A stretch of DNA of 13,040 nucleotides from the NCBI GenBank assembly GCA_021786555.1, contig JAJYNB010000035.1, positions 1 through 13,040 on the forward strand. The letters are read 5' to 3'. Both the position numbers and the translations under genes were made by a program. The stretch comes from Bacillota bacterium. GTDB lineage: Bacteria > Bacillota > Desulfitobacteriia > Desulfitobacteriales > JAJXUE01. Below the pieces are notes generated by a model that had not been told where the DNA came from, searched no databases, and saw only the letters and a list, made by a program, of their open reading frames with translations. Below are positions 1 to 6,475 of this stretch, in pieces; the stretch's first letter is position 1; every line of letters begins with the position of its first letter.

Positions 1-2
1 GC

Positions 3-47
3 TTTGGAGACCACGCCGGTGAACTAGTGAATTTCGACACAAACTGA
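3..47 (+). CDS. possible 3' end of a gene entering from the left edge
   Basis: An open frame runs from the left edge to TGA at 45-47 and reads FGDHAGELVNFDTN. A second frame is open from base 1 to TAG at 25-27 (ALETTPVN), so the frame is not certain. Fourteen residues are too few to assign a family. If the repeats that follow are a transposon end, this could be the tail of that element's last gene. That is inference from position only. Confidence 0.25.
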   Translation, partial: FGDHAGELVNFDTN

Positions 48-330
48 CGTATACTACTCTTCTTCGACATTATTCTACATTGGCGTTGTGTTTTCCTCCT
101 GTTCCAAGTGAGTCTCTAAAAACTTTTTTTACCGTAAGATGTTCTTCGAGATTCGTGCATTAAGGCACAAACCCCAGTATATCGCTATATTATTCGACTA
201 TCTTCGTCATATTCCTACATGTTCTGTCGAATTTTTGCGCATTTTTCGCTTAGTTTTGCTGCCAATTATTTACACCCCGCCAGAGCAGTCTCCAATTTGT
301 CAGCCCAGTTCAATTCGACGTGATTCGACA
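31..330. mobile_element. candidate transposon end with phased TTCGACA repeats
   Basis: The gene-free left end carries repeated TTCGACA-like heptamers. Exact copies begin at 33, 63 and 324. Near copies begin at 73 (TTCTACA), 193 (TTCGACT), 203 (TTCGTCA), 213 (TCCTACA) and 314 (TTCGACG), with weaker ones at 145 and 152. An inverted copy, TGTCGAA, lies at 225-231. Three groups are spaced exactly 10 bp apart (63/73, 193/203/213, 314/324), which puts them on one face of the helix. Multiple phased, partly degenerate sites ending in CA (329-330) are typical of the end of a Tn7/Tn5053-like element bound by a TnsB/TniA-type transposase. The outer boundary would be at 330, just beyond the cytochrome terminator. 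No transposase gene or matching left end is in view, so this remains a hypothesis. A regulatory-protein binding cluster is the alternative. Confidence 0.4.
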
Positions 331-340
331 TTTTGGGGGA

Positions 341-368
341 CAAAAAACAAGGCGCTTGAAACGCCTTG
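341..368 (-). terminator. rho-independent terminator of the decaheme cytochrome gene
   Basis: CAAGGCG (348-354) pairs with CGCCTTG (362-368) around a 7-nt loop. Read on the minus strand, the stem is followed at once by TTTTTTG, giving a good U-tract. It lies 36 bp past the cytochrome stop codon. Confidence 0.85.
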
Positions 369-403
369 CTGGTTGGTTGTAGTATTTTGTTCCCTGTAAT
401 ACC

Positions 404-1540
404 CTACCCGCCGAACTTGGTGCCGTGGCACTGGCTGCAATACACCTTGTTGACCATTTGGTTTACAGGCCGTTCCGTAATTAGACGGTTGACTTCTTCC
501 ATTGTGGCGCCGGTGCTTGCCTTATTCGCGCTGGCTGCTCCGCTGGCGGGCTGGACTGCAGCCGGCTTGGCCGGAGGCCTGAGATCGTGACAAGCCAGGC
601 AGTTTTCTATTCCTTTGCTCTTAACCACGGCGCTGTGACCGGAAATCCAGGTTTCATCGTCTTTGTTGCCGTGATTAGGCGGACGTTTGGTATGGCAGTT
701 AAGGCAGAACACGTTGTCGCGGGCATACTCGTCCACAGTTAACTTTTTGTTGCCCAGCGGTTCAACAAAGCCATAAGAGTGGCATTTGTCGCAGGTGTTG
801 ATATCCGTTTCTGCGGACTTGCCGTGAGACACCTTCCAGGCGGTCTGGTCCTTGTGGGAAGCCGGAATACCAATCTCGCTGTGGCAGGCGGTGCAGTTAG
901 TGCTTACTCCCCGTTTGATATGGCAGGTAATACAGGTATCCATCCTGGGGTTGGAAAATTTCGGCACCATTTCCTGTGTTCCCACAGCTGCTGTCCACTT
1001 GTCAAAGGGAATGGTCGAGGCTTTGCTCACCCCCCGCTCAGACACCAACCCGTGCGTTACCCCTTTATGACAGTCAACACACTGGACCCCATTGGCTATG
1101 TGTTTGGCGTGGGGTACGATGATATCCCCCGACGGTGAATACTGGCGGTTCGCCGAGTGACATTTCAGGCAAACAGTATTGGGGATCTCCTTGGTCGCCG
1201 GGTACTCAATTGGGCTGGCATAGCTCTTGGTGACGTGCATATATACCTGAACCATGGCGCCAAGCTTATCCTTGACGAGGTTGACAATGCCTGGTTCAAT
1301 GTGACAGTCGACGCAGCCGATCTGACTGTGTGCCGACGCTTCCCAGGTAGCATATTCCGGCTGCATCTCGTGACAGGTGGAGCAGAAGCTTGAGCGCATG
1401 GTGTAGGCAATGCCGCCCACTGTCAGAGAACCAAAGACCAGAATAAAGCCGCTTATCAAGATTATCAACTTGAGCCTGTCTTCCGTCCTGGATAAGTCGA
1501 ACTTAGGTAATTTGCTTATAATCCTTCTTCCTACTGACAT
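404..1540 (-). CDS. membrane-anchored decaheme cytochrome c, NapC/NirT type
   Basis: This is a 378-residue multiheme c-type cytochrome. An N-terminal membrane anchor spans about residues 24-46. Ten CXXCH heme-binding motifs follow, with first cysteines at 53, 76, 124, 154, 203, 216, 250, 279, 314 and 368. Classical NapC/NirT quinol dehydrogenases have four hemes, so this is an expanded form. An Ala/Pro/Ser-rich linker (about 322-345) separates the tenth heme from the rest. NapC-like proteins take electrons from the membrane quinol pool. Decaheme versions such as ImdcA of Thermincola are proposed to pass them outward for extracellular or metal respiration, so that role is inferred here. The start at 1540 was chosen over an in-frame ATG at 1594 because GGGGGTGA sits 6 nt upstream and the anchor follows at the expected distance. 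No partner cytochrome or maturation gene is adjacent, and the gene appears monocistronic. Confidence 0.93.
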   Translation of the reverse strand: MSVGRRIISKLPKFDLSRTEDRLKLIILISGFILVFGSLTVGGIAYTMRSSFCSTCHEMQPEYATWEASAHSQIGCVDCHIEPGIVNLVKDKLGAMVQVYMHVTKSYASPIEYPATKEIPNTVCLKCHSANRQYSPSGDIIVPHAKHIANGVQCVDCHKGVTHGLVSERGVSKASTIPFDKWTAAVGTQEMVPKFSNPRMDTCITCHIKRGVSTNCTACHSEIGIPASHKDQTAWKVSHGKSAETDINTCDKCHSYGFVEPLGNKKLTVDEYARDNVFCLNCHTKRPPNHGNKDDETWISGHSAVVKSKGIENCLACHDLRPPAKPAAVQPASGAASANKASTGATMEEVNRLITERPVNQMVNKVYCSQCHGTKFGG

Positions 1541-1561
1541 AATTTCACCCCCTTTTGTACA

Positions 1562-1611
1562 AAGATAAAATAATCTTCGTGCATATATGCACAAGGTTAT
1601 TCATAATCCAA
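1562..1611 (-). promoter_or_regulatory. candidate promoter and operator palindromes of the cytochrome gene
   Basis: On the minus strand TTGGAT (1606-1611) and TATATG (1582-1587) are separated by 18 bp and lie about 40 bp before the cytochrome start. The -10 region lies inside the perfect 14-bp palindrome GTGCATATATGCAC (1579-1592). A second inverted repeat, AAGAT-N6-ATCTT (1562-1577), lies between it and the ribosome site. This arrangement suits control by a dimeric repressor or redox regulator. The palindrome is not an FNR/CRP-type TTGAT-N4-ATCAA box, and the regulator cannot be named. Confidence 0.4.
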
Positions 1612-1775
1612 CCTTTGGTTATTCTACAACGGGTGACAAATTCCTCTAACCACAGGGTCATATGTACCGGGTTTTTTGTACTGCAAAATGCGGTTTTATC
1701 AACTATTCGCCTCAGGATTTACAAAAACCTGCTGCGGTTTAGAAAAATTTAACGGCAGCTTGCCTGGGCGCACCG

Positions 1776-1800
1776 AAAAAAGGCCCGGTTAAACCGGGCC
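1776..1800 (-). terminator. rho-independent terminator overlapping the end of the small cysteine gene
   Basis: GGCCCGG and CCGGGCC (within 1782-1800) form a GC-rich stem extended by TT/AA pairs. Minus-strand TTTTTT (1776-1781) follows. The last codons and the TAA stop of the small gene (1789-1791) are part of the stem-loop itself. Confidence 0.85.
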
Positions 1801-1944
1801 AAATGACATGGGTTTCTGCCCCGGCCGCATGGCAGAATAGTCATTGCCGTCAACGGTGCAAAAACCGCACCCGAAGCAGGGGCCCTGTTCGCGGGTGTAT
1901 ACTTTAAACCTGCAGTTCCCTGAGATAATGCGCTCCTGTTCCAT
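1789..1944 (-). CDS. small four-cysteine protein of unknown function
   Basis: This 51-residue soluble protein begins MEQERIISG. I do not recognise a family. Its cysteines are at 11, 23, 26 and 29, the last three as C-X2-C-X2-C in GPCFGCGFC, a spacing that could bind zinc or an iron-sulfur cluster. That is inference. There is no signal peptide or membrane segment. The start at 1944 is supported by GGGAGGT about 7 nt upstream; a longer in-frame start at 1980 has no comparable site. Its own terminator begins inside its last codons, so it is transcribed separately from the downstream cytochrome gene. The ribosome site, the terminator and the compact reading frame argue that it is real. It is divergent from the TPR/O-antigen ligase unit. 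Confidence 0.65.
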   Translation of the reverse strand: MEQERIISGNCRFKVYTREQGPCFGCGFCTVDGNDYSAMRPGQKPMSFGPV

Positions 1945-2209
1945 TTGGCCTACCTCCCAGATTTCATAATCCAGCAACATTGGCCTGACGAATTATCTGC
2001 GGGAACAGTTTTCTATAGTTTAGTGTGTGATTGAAACATGCTTGATAAACCTGTAGATCACTGTAAGGTGTTCCAGTAATATAACTTTAGATACATTAAA
2101 TATCAGCAGCCAAAGGTTAACAAAGGAAAAAAAGCGCTAATATTTTAGCAGGGAAACCATGGTTTTAAAGCGAAATTACACTTGATAAATTTATAAACGG
2201 AGATTTAGC

Positions 2210-2707
2210 ATGAACATTTTAAAAATCCCAAAGACAAACCTGGTTTTTCTTCTCCTTCTCCTGTTCACCCTGATGTATACTCTGACGGCATTGGTGACAG
2301 GCGCCAATCAGGACACGACTTTTAACCAGAACTACAGCCTTTTGCAGGATGCGGGCTCTATGCTGGATCAGAGGGACCCGGTGCAGGCAGAGCCAATCTT
2401 GCGCCAACTGCTGGACAAGCAGCCCAATAGCTACATAGTGCTGTGGGACTATGGTATTTCTCTGGCAGGTCAGGGCAAATTGACCGATGCAGAGTATTTT
2501 TTTGCCAGAGCCGAGGCCGAGCGCCCCTTCCTGGTGGACAACCCTACTTTCCTGATTCAGTACGGGCAGGTGTTATATTCGGAAGGGAAGTATGCCGCGG
2601 CGCAAAAATATTTGGCGCGCTTGGGCAAGATTCCGACCGACCCAAAAATCTTGCAGGCTGCCCAGCCCATGCTGGCTGACCTCAAAACAAAGCTGCAGAC
2701 CAAATAG
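2210..2707 (+). CDS. membrane-anchored TPR protein
   Basis: This 165-residue protein has a hydrophobic N-terminal segment (about 10-30) acting as an uncleaved anchor or signal. Two to three tetratricopeptide-like helical repeats follow (about 42-74, 76-109 and 112-142). The clearest are the YIVLWDYGISLAGQGKLTDA and FLIQYGQVLYSEGKYAAA stretches. TPR units mediate protein-protein contacts. The next gene, 18 bp downstream, is an O-antigen ligase-like protein; in many Firmicutes homologues TPRs are fused to the ligase, so this protein probably assists it on the outer face of the membrane (inference). The start has CGGAG 7 nt upstream. The 229-bp region before it has no strong promoter match that I would defend. 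Confidence 0.8.
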   Translation: MNILKIPKTNLVFLLLLLFTLMYTLTALVTGANQDTTFNQNYSLLQDAGSMLDQRDPVQAEPILRQLLDKQPNSYIVLWDYGISLAGQGKLTDAEYFFARAEAERPFLVDNPTFLIQYGQVLYSEGKYAAAQKYLARLGKIPTDPKILQAAQPMLADLKTKLQTK

Positions 2708-2725
2708 TTAAGGAGACTATAAGAG

Positions 2726-4348
2726 ATGGGTAAACGCAAAAACAACGCCGCCGTGGACAAAAAAGCCAAGGAACCGGGCAGCGCAGTCCTTCAGCCACAG
2801 GCGGACAATACCATAGACCGGATGCTTCTGATTATTCTGTTAATTATATTGGCCCTGGTACCCATTCAGAACCATCTGACTGCCATAAACCATGCCGGTC
2901 CCATCATTTCCGCTTCTATCCTGGACAGCGGCCAAAAGTATGAGTTTGCCTCCTACTACAAGTTTGTCATGCTCTTGATCGGAGTCATCTTGCTGCTGGC
3001 TGCCTATGTCTACAAACTCTTTAAGAAAAATTACACCATTCCCCTGGATCCCGTCACCGTCTCTACGGGGGCCATGTTCGCCCTTGTCCTGCTTTCAGGC
3101 GTAATGGCCCACAACATAACCCTGGCCCTTGTGGGGCACTGGGACCGGCACGAAGGGACCTTAGCCGAATTGAGCTACCTGTTGGTGTTTTTCATTGCGG
3201 CCGGTATCGTCTATCCCATCAAAAAAACCCGCTGGCTTATGTACATTATTTACGGGTTAACGGCACTGAACGCTGTGCTGATTCAGCTCTATTTCTACGG
3301 TTATAATATTTTAAGGTCCCACCTTGTCCTGACCTTATTTCTGCCCACAGGGTTTTCGCCCAACGGGCTTTCCGCCGGTTCATATATTAACAGCACCTTT
3401 GGCAATCCTGACTTTGCCAGCGGCTTCGGCGGCATGATGACCGTGATGTTCCTGACCAGGGCAGTTCTGGCCAAACCTGTCAGACAGAAAATCATTGACT
3501 TTGTCTTTACCGTTATCGCTTTTTCCATCGTACCTGCCTCTCTGGCCACCAGCGGCTTTTTCACTATTGTTGTCATGCTGCCTGTAGTGATTGTTCTTCT
3601 GTTCCTTGGGTCCGAGCGAAAATCAGGCGCCCTTACAGGGGCCGCTGCTTTACTGGCCTTCGCGCTGATTTTGCTGGTCCAGGCCCAGCACAACCCTTCG
3701 GTTTGGAATAAGAGCGTGGGCTTTTTCACCAGAACCGCTCAGAGCGCTGTAAGTACTCCCGCCTCCGCCCAGTCCCAGGAGACATCTGCAGCGGGAACTT
3801 CCCAGGGACAGAAGGCCTCTCCCGCCCCGGCCCAGACCGGCGTCAAGGATGATTTTAACCTGCCGCCCGCTGGCTGGGCTGCCGGGACAGGCCGGGTCTA
3901 CATCTGGCGCAGGACAGTAGAATTGATTGAAAAGCGCCCCCTGCTCGGTTACGGCCTCGACAACCTGCCCTATTATTTCCCCCAGGATGACCCATTAAAA
4001 AACTCTGGTTTGGATGACCCCAATATCATCGTGGACAAGCCACACAACATCTATCTTGATATCGCCTTCGGCTCCGGTGTCCTGGCCCTTCTGGCCTTCC
4101 TGGTCCTGCTGCTGCGCTACGCCTGGCAGAATATTAAGCTCCTTAGGCACGGCATTAGCGGTGAAACCGGGGTCTTCCTGGCCGGCTCTTTGGCTGGCTG
4201 GTGCGGCTACCTTATCCAGGGCATGTTCAATGATTCCACCATCGGCGTCTCTATTGTTTTCTGGATCCTGTTCGGTGTGAGCGCCTCTATCCTGAAGCAA
4301 GAGCTTGAGAAGAAACAAAAAAGCGGCCTGGAGTCAGCCGCTTCATAG
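2726..4348 (+). CDS. O-antigen ligase/polymerase family membrane protein (Wzy_C type)
   Basis: This 540-residue polytopic membrane protein has about ten hydrophobic segments (for example 33-48, 80-98, 112-128, 150-165, 170-192, 258-293, 300-320, 447-464, 483-500 and 505-522). Marks of the O-antigen ligase/Wzy family are GNPDF (226-230), the segment RVYIWRRTVELIEKRPLLGY (390-409) in the large outer loop, and the conserved histidine in KPHNIYLD (438-445). Such enzymes transfer or polymerise undecaprenyl-linked glycans outside the membrane. In a Gram-positive cell the acceptor may be a surface polysaccharide or glycoprotein, which cannot be decided here. A low-complexity Ser/Ala/Gln/Pro-rich insert (about 340-372) lies in the outer loop. 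AGGAG precedes the start by about 10 nt. The 3' end overlaps the convergent pyruvate kinase gene by 6 bp and encodes that gene's terminator stem. Confidence 0.85.
   Translation: MGKRKNNAAVDKKAKEPGSAVLQPQADNTIDRMLLIILLIILALVPIQNHLTAINHAGPIISASILDSGQKYEFASYYKFVMLLIGVILLLAAYVYKLFKKNYTIPLDPVTVSTGAMFALVLLSGVMAHNITLALVGHWDRHEGTLAELSYLLVFFIAAGIVYPIKKTRWLMYIIYGLTALNAVLIQLYFYGYNILRSHLVLTLFLPTGFSPNGLSAGSYINSTFGNPDFASGFGGMMTVMFLTRAVLAKPVRQKIIDFVFTVIAFSIVPASLATSGFFTIVVMLPVVIVLLFLGSERKSGALTGAAALLAFALILLVQAQHNPSVWNKSVGFFTRTAQSAVSTPASAQSQETSAAGTSQGQKASPAPAQTGVKDDFNLPPAGWAAGTGRVYIWRRTVELIEKRPLLGYGLDNLPYYFPQDDPLKNSGLDDPNIIVDKPHNIYLDIAFGSGVLALLAFLVLLLRYAWQNIKLLRHGISGETGVFLAGSLAGWCGYLIQGMFNDSTIGVSIVFWILFGVSASILKQELEKKQKSGLESAAS
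4315..4343 (-). terminator. terminator of the pyruvate kinase gene, inside the ligase reading frame
   Basis: AAGCGGC (4321-4327) pairs with GCCGCTT (4337-4343) around a 9-nt loop. On the minus strand the stem is followed by TTTTGTTT, giving a run of six T when joined to the stem base. It starts at the pyruvate kinase stop codon. The same bases encode the last residues of the O-antigen ligase on the other strand. Confidence 0.75.
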
Positions 4349-5386
4349 GTCCAAGTCTTCAAAGTCAATTTTGCCGTCCGCCAGGGCGGCTTCCGTACGT
4401 TCAACCAGGCGGGCCATCACGTTGACGGCTTGCACCGGGTGCTTGCCCGCTGCGGTCTCCGCCGAGAGCATGACCGCCCATGCCCCGTTACTGACCGCAT
4501 TCGATACATCGGTCATCTCTGCCCGGGTGGGGGACGGATTTTCCAGCATGGACTCCAGCATCTGGGTTGCCATGATTACCGGTTTGTTCATCTCCCTGCC
4601 CAAATCGAGCAGTATCTGTTGTACCAGAGGAATTTCTTCAAAGGGCAGCTCTACGGCCATATCACCCCTGGCTATCATGATGCCTGCAGCCTCTTCCATG
4701 ATTTGGCGCGAATTGGAGACCCCTTCCCCTGTTTCCAGCTTGGCTATTAACGGAGTGTCTTTACCGGCCTCCCTGATAGCCTTTTTTATTGTCAAAATGT
4801 TTTCAGCCTTGCGGATGAAAGAACAGGCGATGTAGTCAACGCCGGCAGTTGTCAGGAACACCAAATCACGCTGGTCCTTGGCGGTAAACGCCGGCAGGTT
4901 CAACTTTGCCCCGGGTACATTTACCCCTTTGTGGGATTTTAGCTCTCCCCCGCTGATTACTTCCGTTCTGACTTCTTTGCTGTTAACAGCCAGAACCTTT
5001 AATTCTATCAGCCCGTCGTTGATATAGATTTTGCCCCCGGGCGGCACGTCCTGGCAAAATCCCGGGTAATCCACGCTGGCTCCGCCGGCGTCCCCGCTGC
5101 GGGGCTCTACGCTCAAGACAAACTCCTGGCCAGTCTGCAAGCTGGGTGAACCTGAGATCTCCCCCAGACGGATTTTTGGTCCCTGCAGGTCCCCCAAAAT
5201 TTCCACCCGTCTGCCGGCTAGGGCAGCCAGTTCTCTCACCAGCTCAATCGTCTCGCTGTGTTCCTCATACAGCCCGTGCGACATATTAATCCGGGCAATG
5301 TCCATTCCCGCCGCTATCAGCTCTGCCAGAGTATCCCTCGAGCGGCTGGCAGGCCCGATGGTGCAGATGATTTTCGTTCTACGCAT
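4343..5386 (-). CDS. pyk: short pyruvate kinase, barrel and B domains only
   Basis: Pyruvate kinase converts phosphoenolpyruvate and ADP to pyruvate and ATP, the last step of glycolysis. The 347-residue protein has the family motifs in order: TKIICTIGPAS (4-14), the substrate arginine in ARINMSHG (R32), DLQGPKIRLGE (66-76), the catalytic lysine in IAKLE (K216), IARGDMAVELPFE (238-250), MATQMLESM (272-280) and PTRAEMTDVSNAV (286-298). The usual GDLGVE is GDMAVE here. Bacterial enzymes are normally about 470-590 residues. This one stops where the C-terminal allosteric domain would begin, and no remnant of that domain follows. It is probably active but lacks the usual effector site, or it is a second isozyme (inference). 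GGAGGG lies 6 nt before the ATG. A terminator directly at the stop suggests an established short form. Confidence 0.9.
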   Translation of the reverse strand: MRRTKIICTIGPASRSRDTLAELIAAGMDIARINMSHGLYEEHSETIELVRELAALAGRRVEILGDLQGPKIRLGEISGSPSLQTGQEFVLSVEPRSGDAGGASVDYPGFCQDVPPGGKIYINDGLIELKVLAVNSKEVRTEVISGGELKSHKGVNVPGAKLNLPAFTAKDQRDLVFLTTAGVDYIACSFIRKAENILTIKKAIREAGKDTPLIAKLETGEGVSNSRQIMEEAAGIMIARGDMAVELPFEEIPLVQQILLDLGREMNKPVIMATQMLESMLENPSPTRAEMTDVSNAVSNGAWAVMLSAETAAGKHPVQAVNVMARLVERTEAALADGKIDFEDLDL

Positions 5387-5450
5387 TAAATACCCTCCAG
5401 TCTGCCTTCAGTATCCCCCAAAGATCCAGGCAGTCATTCCCCAGACAACC

Positions 5451-5561
5451 AAAAGTGAGTCAGGAGTGTCAAGGGGACGGGTACATTGACACTCCCTTAA
5501 AAGGTGGGAAAGATCGCGGTGTCAATGTACCCGTCCCCTTGACACAGGAAAGATCGCGGTG
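5451..5561. repeat. 80-bp paired-hairpin repeat element, copy 1, with flanking repeat fragments
   Basis: Two 27-bp arms (5466-5492 and 5519-5545) are perfect inverted repeats around a 26-bp centre that contains GGTGGGAAAGATCGCGG. Each arm is itself a hairpin, with GTGTCAA/TTGACAC around a GGGGACGGGTACA loop. A second 80-bp copy of the same architecture lies at 11078-11157. The 15-bp GGAAAGATCGCGGTG occurs at 5507-5521 and again at 5547-5561, as if a further unit had been partly lost. The 16 bases at 5451-5466 are identical to 8683-8698 in the hairpin array. This is a REP/BIME-like non-coding element between pyk and dnaC. Confidence 0.85.
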
Positions 5562-5645
5562 GAGGAAACATTCATCCGACTGCCCCAGCCGACCCAAAAT
5601 CAGCGTTTTTCATCCTTAAATGTCATGCACATTTTGTGGGGTAGT

Positions 5646-6467
5646 TCAACGGCCCTGACCCTGTTCGCGTTCCTGGTATTTCAGCATCCTTATATCCTGC
5701 GCCACAAAAAGCCTGAAGGCGCGGCACATCTGCAGAAGACGGGAGGTGGTGCGCTCACCCAGGTAGGTATCCAGTTCATTGATATCCAGATTTGTTGTAA
5801 TGACTGTGGGCAAACTGTGATTCATGCGGTAATTAATAATTGAAAAAATCCTGTTTTTGGTCCACTCTGTGTAGTTGTGGGCCCCCAGGTCATCCAGGAT
5901 GAGCACCGGCACGGTCCGTGCCGCATCCAGCAGGTCCTGTTCGGTGTTTTCCGGGTACTTTTTGCCAAAGGTGGCCCTCAGTTCATCTAAAAGATCCGGC
6001 ACCACCAGGAAAAGGACCTGCTTGTCCTGTTCCGTCAAAGCGTTGGCCACAGCGCAAGCCAGAAAGGTCTTGCCCGAACCGACAGACCCCATAAACATCA
6101 GCCCCGGCGCCTGCCCTTGGGCCGCGTACTCGTTTACAAATTCCCTGGCAGCCTGGAGGGCCCGCTGGGCATGCTCAAGGTAGGAGCGGTTCCTGGCCTG
6201 GTCTGCCAGCAAAGGGGAGTAGTAGTCAAAGCGGAAATTGTCGAAGGTCTGCTGCAGCATTTCCGCTGAAATCCCGGCATGTTTAAATTTGTTGCGCATG
6301 GCCTTCTGCTGCATGCACTGACAGGGGCGGGCCATATCCCCCTCCAGGATAATGCCCCTGTCCTGGCACAGGGTGCAGGTGACGGACGGTTCACTCCCTG
6401 CCGGCGGGGTCGGGCCCGGACCGGGCTGGTTGTTGTATTTGGCTAGAATATCCTTGACTGACTGCAT
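5646..6467 (-). CDS. dnaC: DnaC/DnaI-type helicase loader ATPase
   Basis: This 273-residue AAA+ protein loads the replicative helicase onto DNA at initiation or restart. An N-terminal cysteine cluster (C31, C34, C49, C51 in CTLCQDRG and PCQC) probably binds zinc, as in DnaI. The ATPase core has Walker A GSVGSGKT (127-134), Walker B VLILDDLG (188-195), a sensor-1 segment TVITTN (221-226) and an arginine-finger region GERTTSRL (237-244). It follows dnaD with an 8-bp gap, and GAGGTGA 3 nt before its ATG overlaps the dnaD stop, so the two are co-transcribed and probably coupled. The IstB transposition helper family is related, but the N-terminal zinc region and the dnaD neighbour favour the replication protein. 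Confidence 0.88.
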   Translation of the reverse strand: MQSVKDILAKYNNQPGPGPTPPAGSEPSVTCTLCQDRGIILEGDMARPCQCMQQKAMRNKFKHAGISAEMLQQTFDNFRFDYYSPLLADQARNRSYLEHAQRALQAAREFVNEYAAQGQAPGLMFMGSVGSGKTFLACAVANALTEQDKQVLFLVVPDLLDELRATFGKKYPENTEQDLLDAARTVPVLILDDLGAHNYTEWTKNRIFSIINYRMNHSLPTVITTNLDINELDTYLGERTTSRLLQMCRAFRLFVAQDIRMLKYQEREQGQGR

Positions 6468-6475
6468 GGTTCACC

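Noticed and set aside
139..399. 86-codon plus-strand reading frame
   Set aside because: It covers the TTCGACA repeats and the cytochrome terminator, has no clear ribosome site and no protein-like pattern.
1541..1594. Longer N-terminus for the decaheme cytochrome (18 more residues)
   Set aside because: The extension would cover the GGGGGTGA ribosome site and promoter hairpin. The ATG at 1540 fits much better.
1555..1752. 65-codon plus-strand reading frame upstream of the cytochrome
   Set aside because: It overlaps the cytochrome promoter region antisense, has no ribosome site and no recognisable features.
2154..2165. Palindrome AAACCATGGTTT upstream of the TPR gene
   Set aside because: A 12-bp palindrome alone, with no defensible promoter elements around it, is not enough to call an operator.
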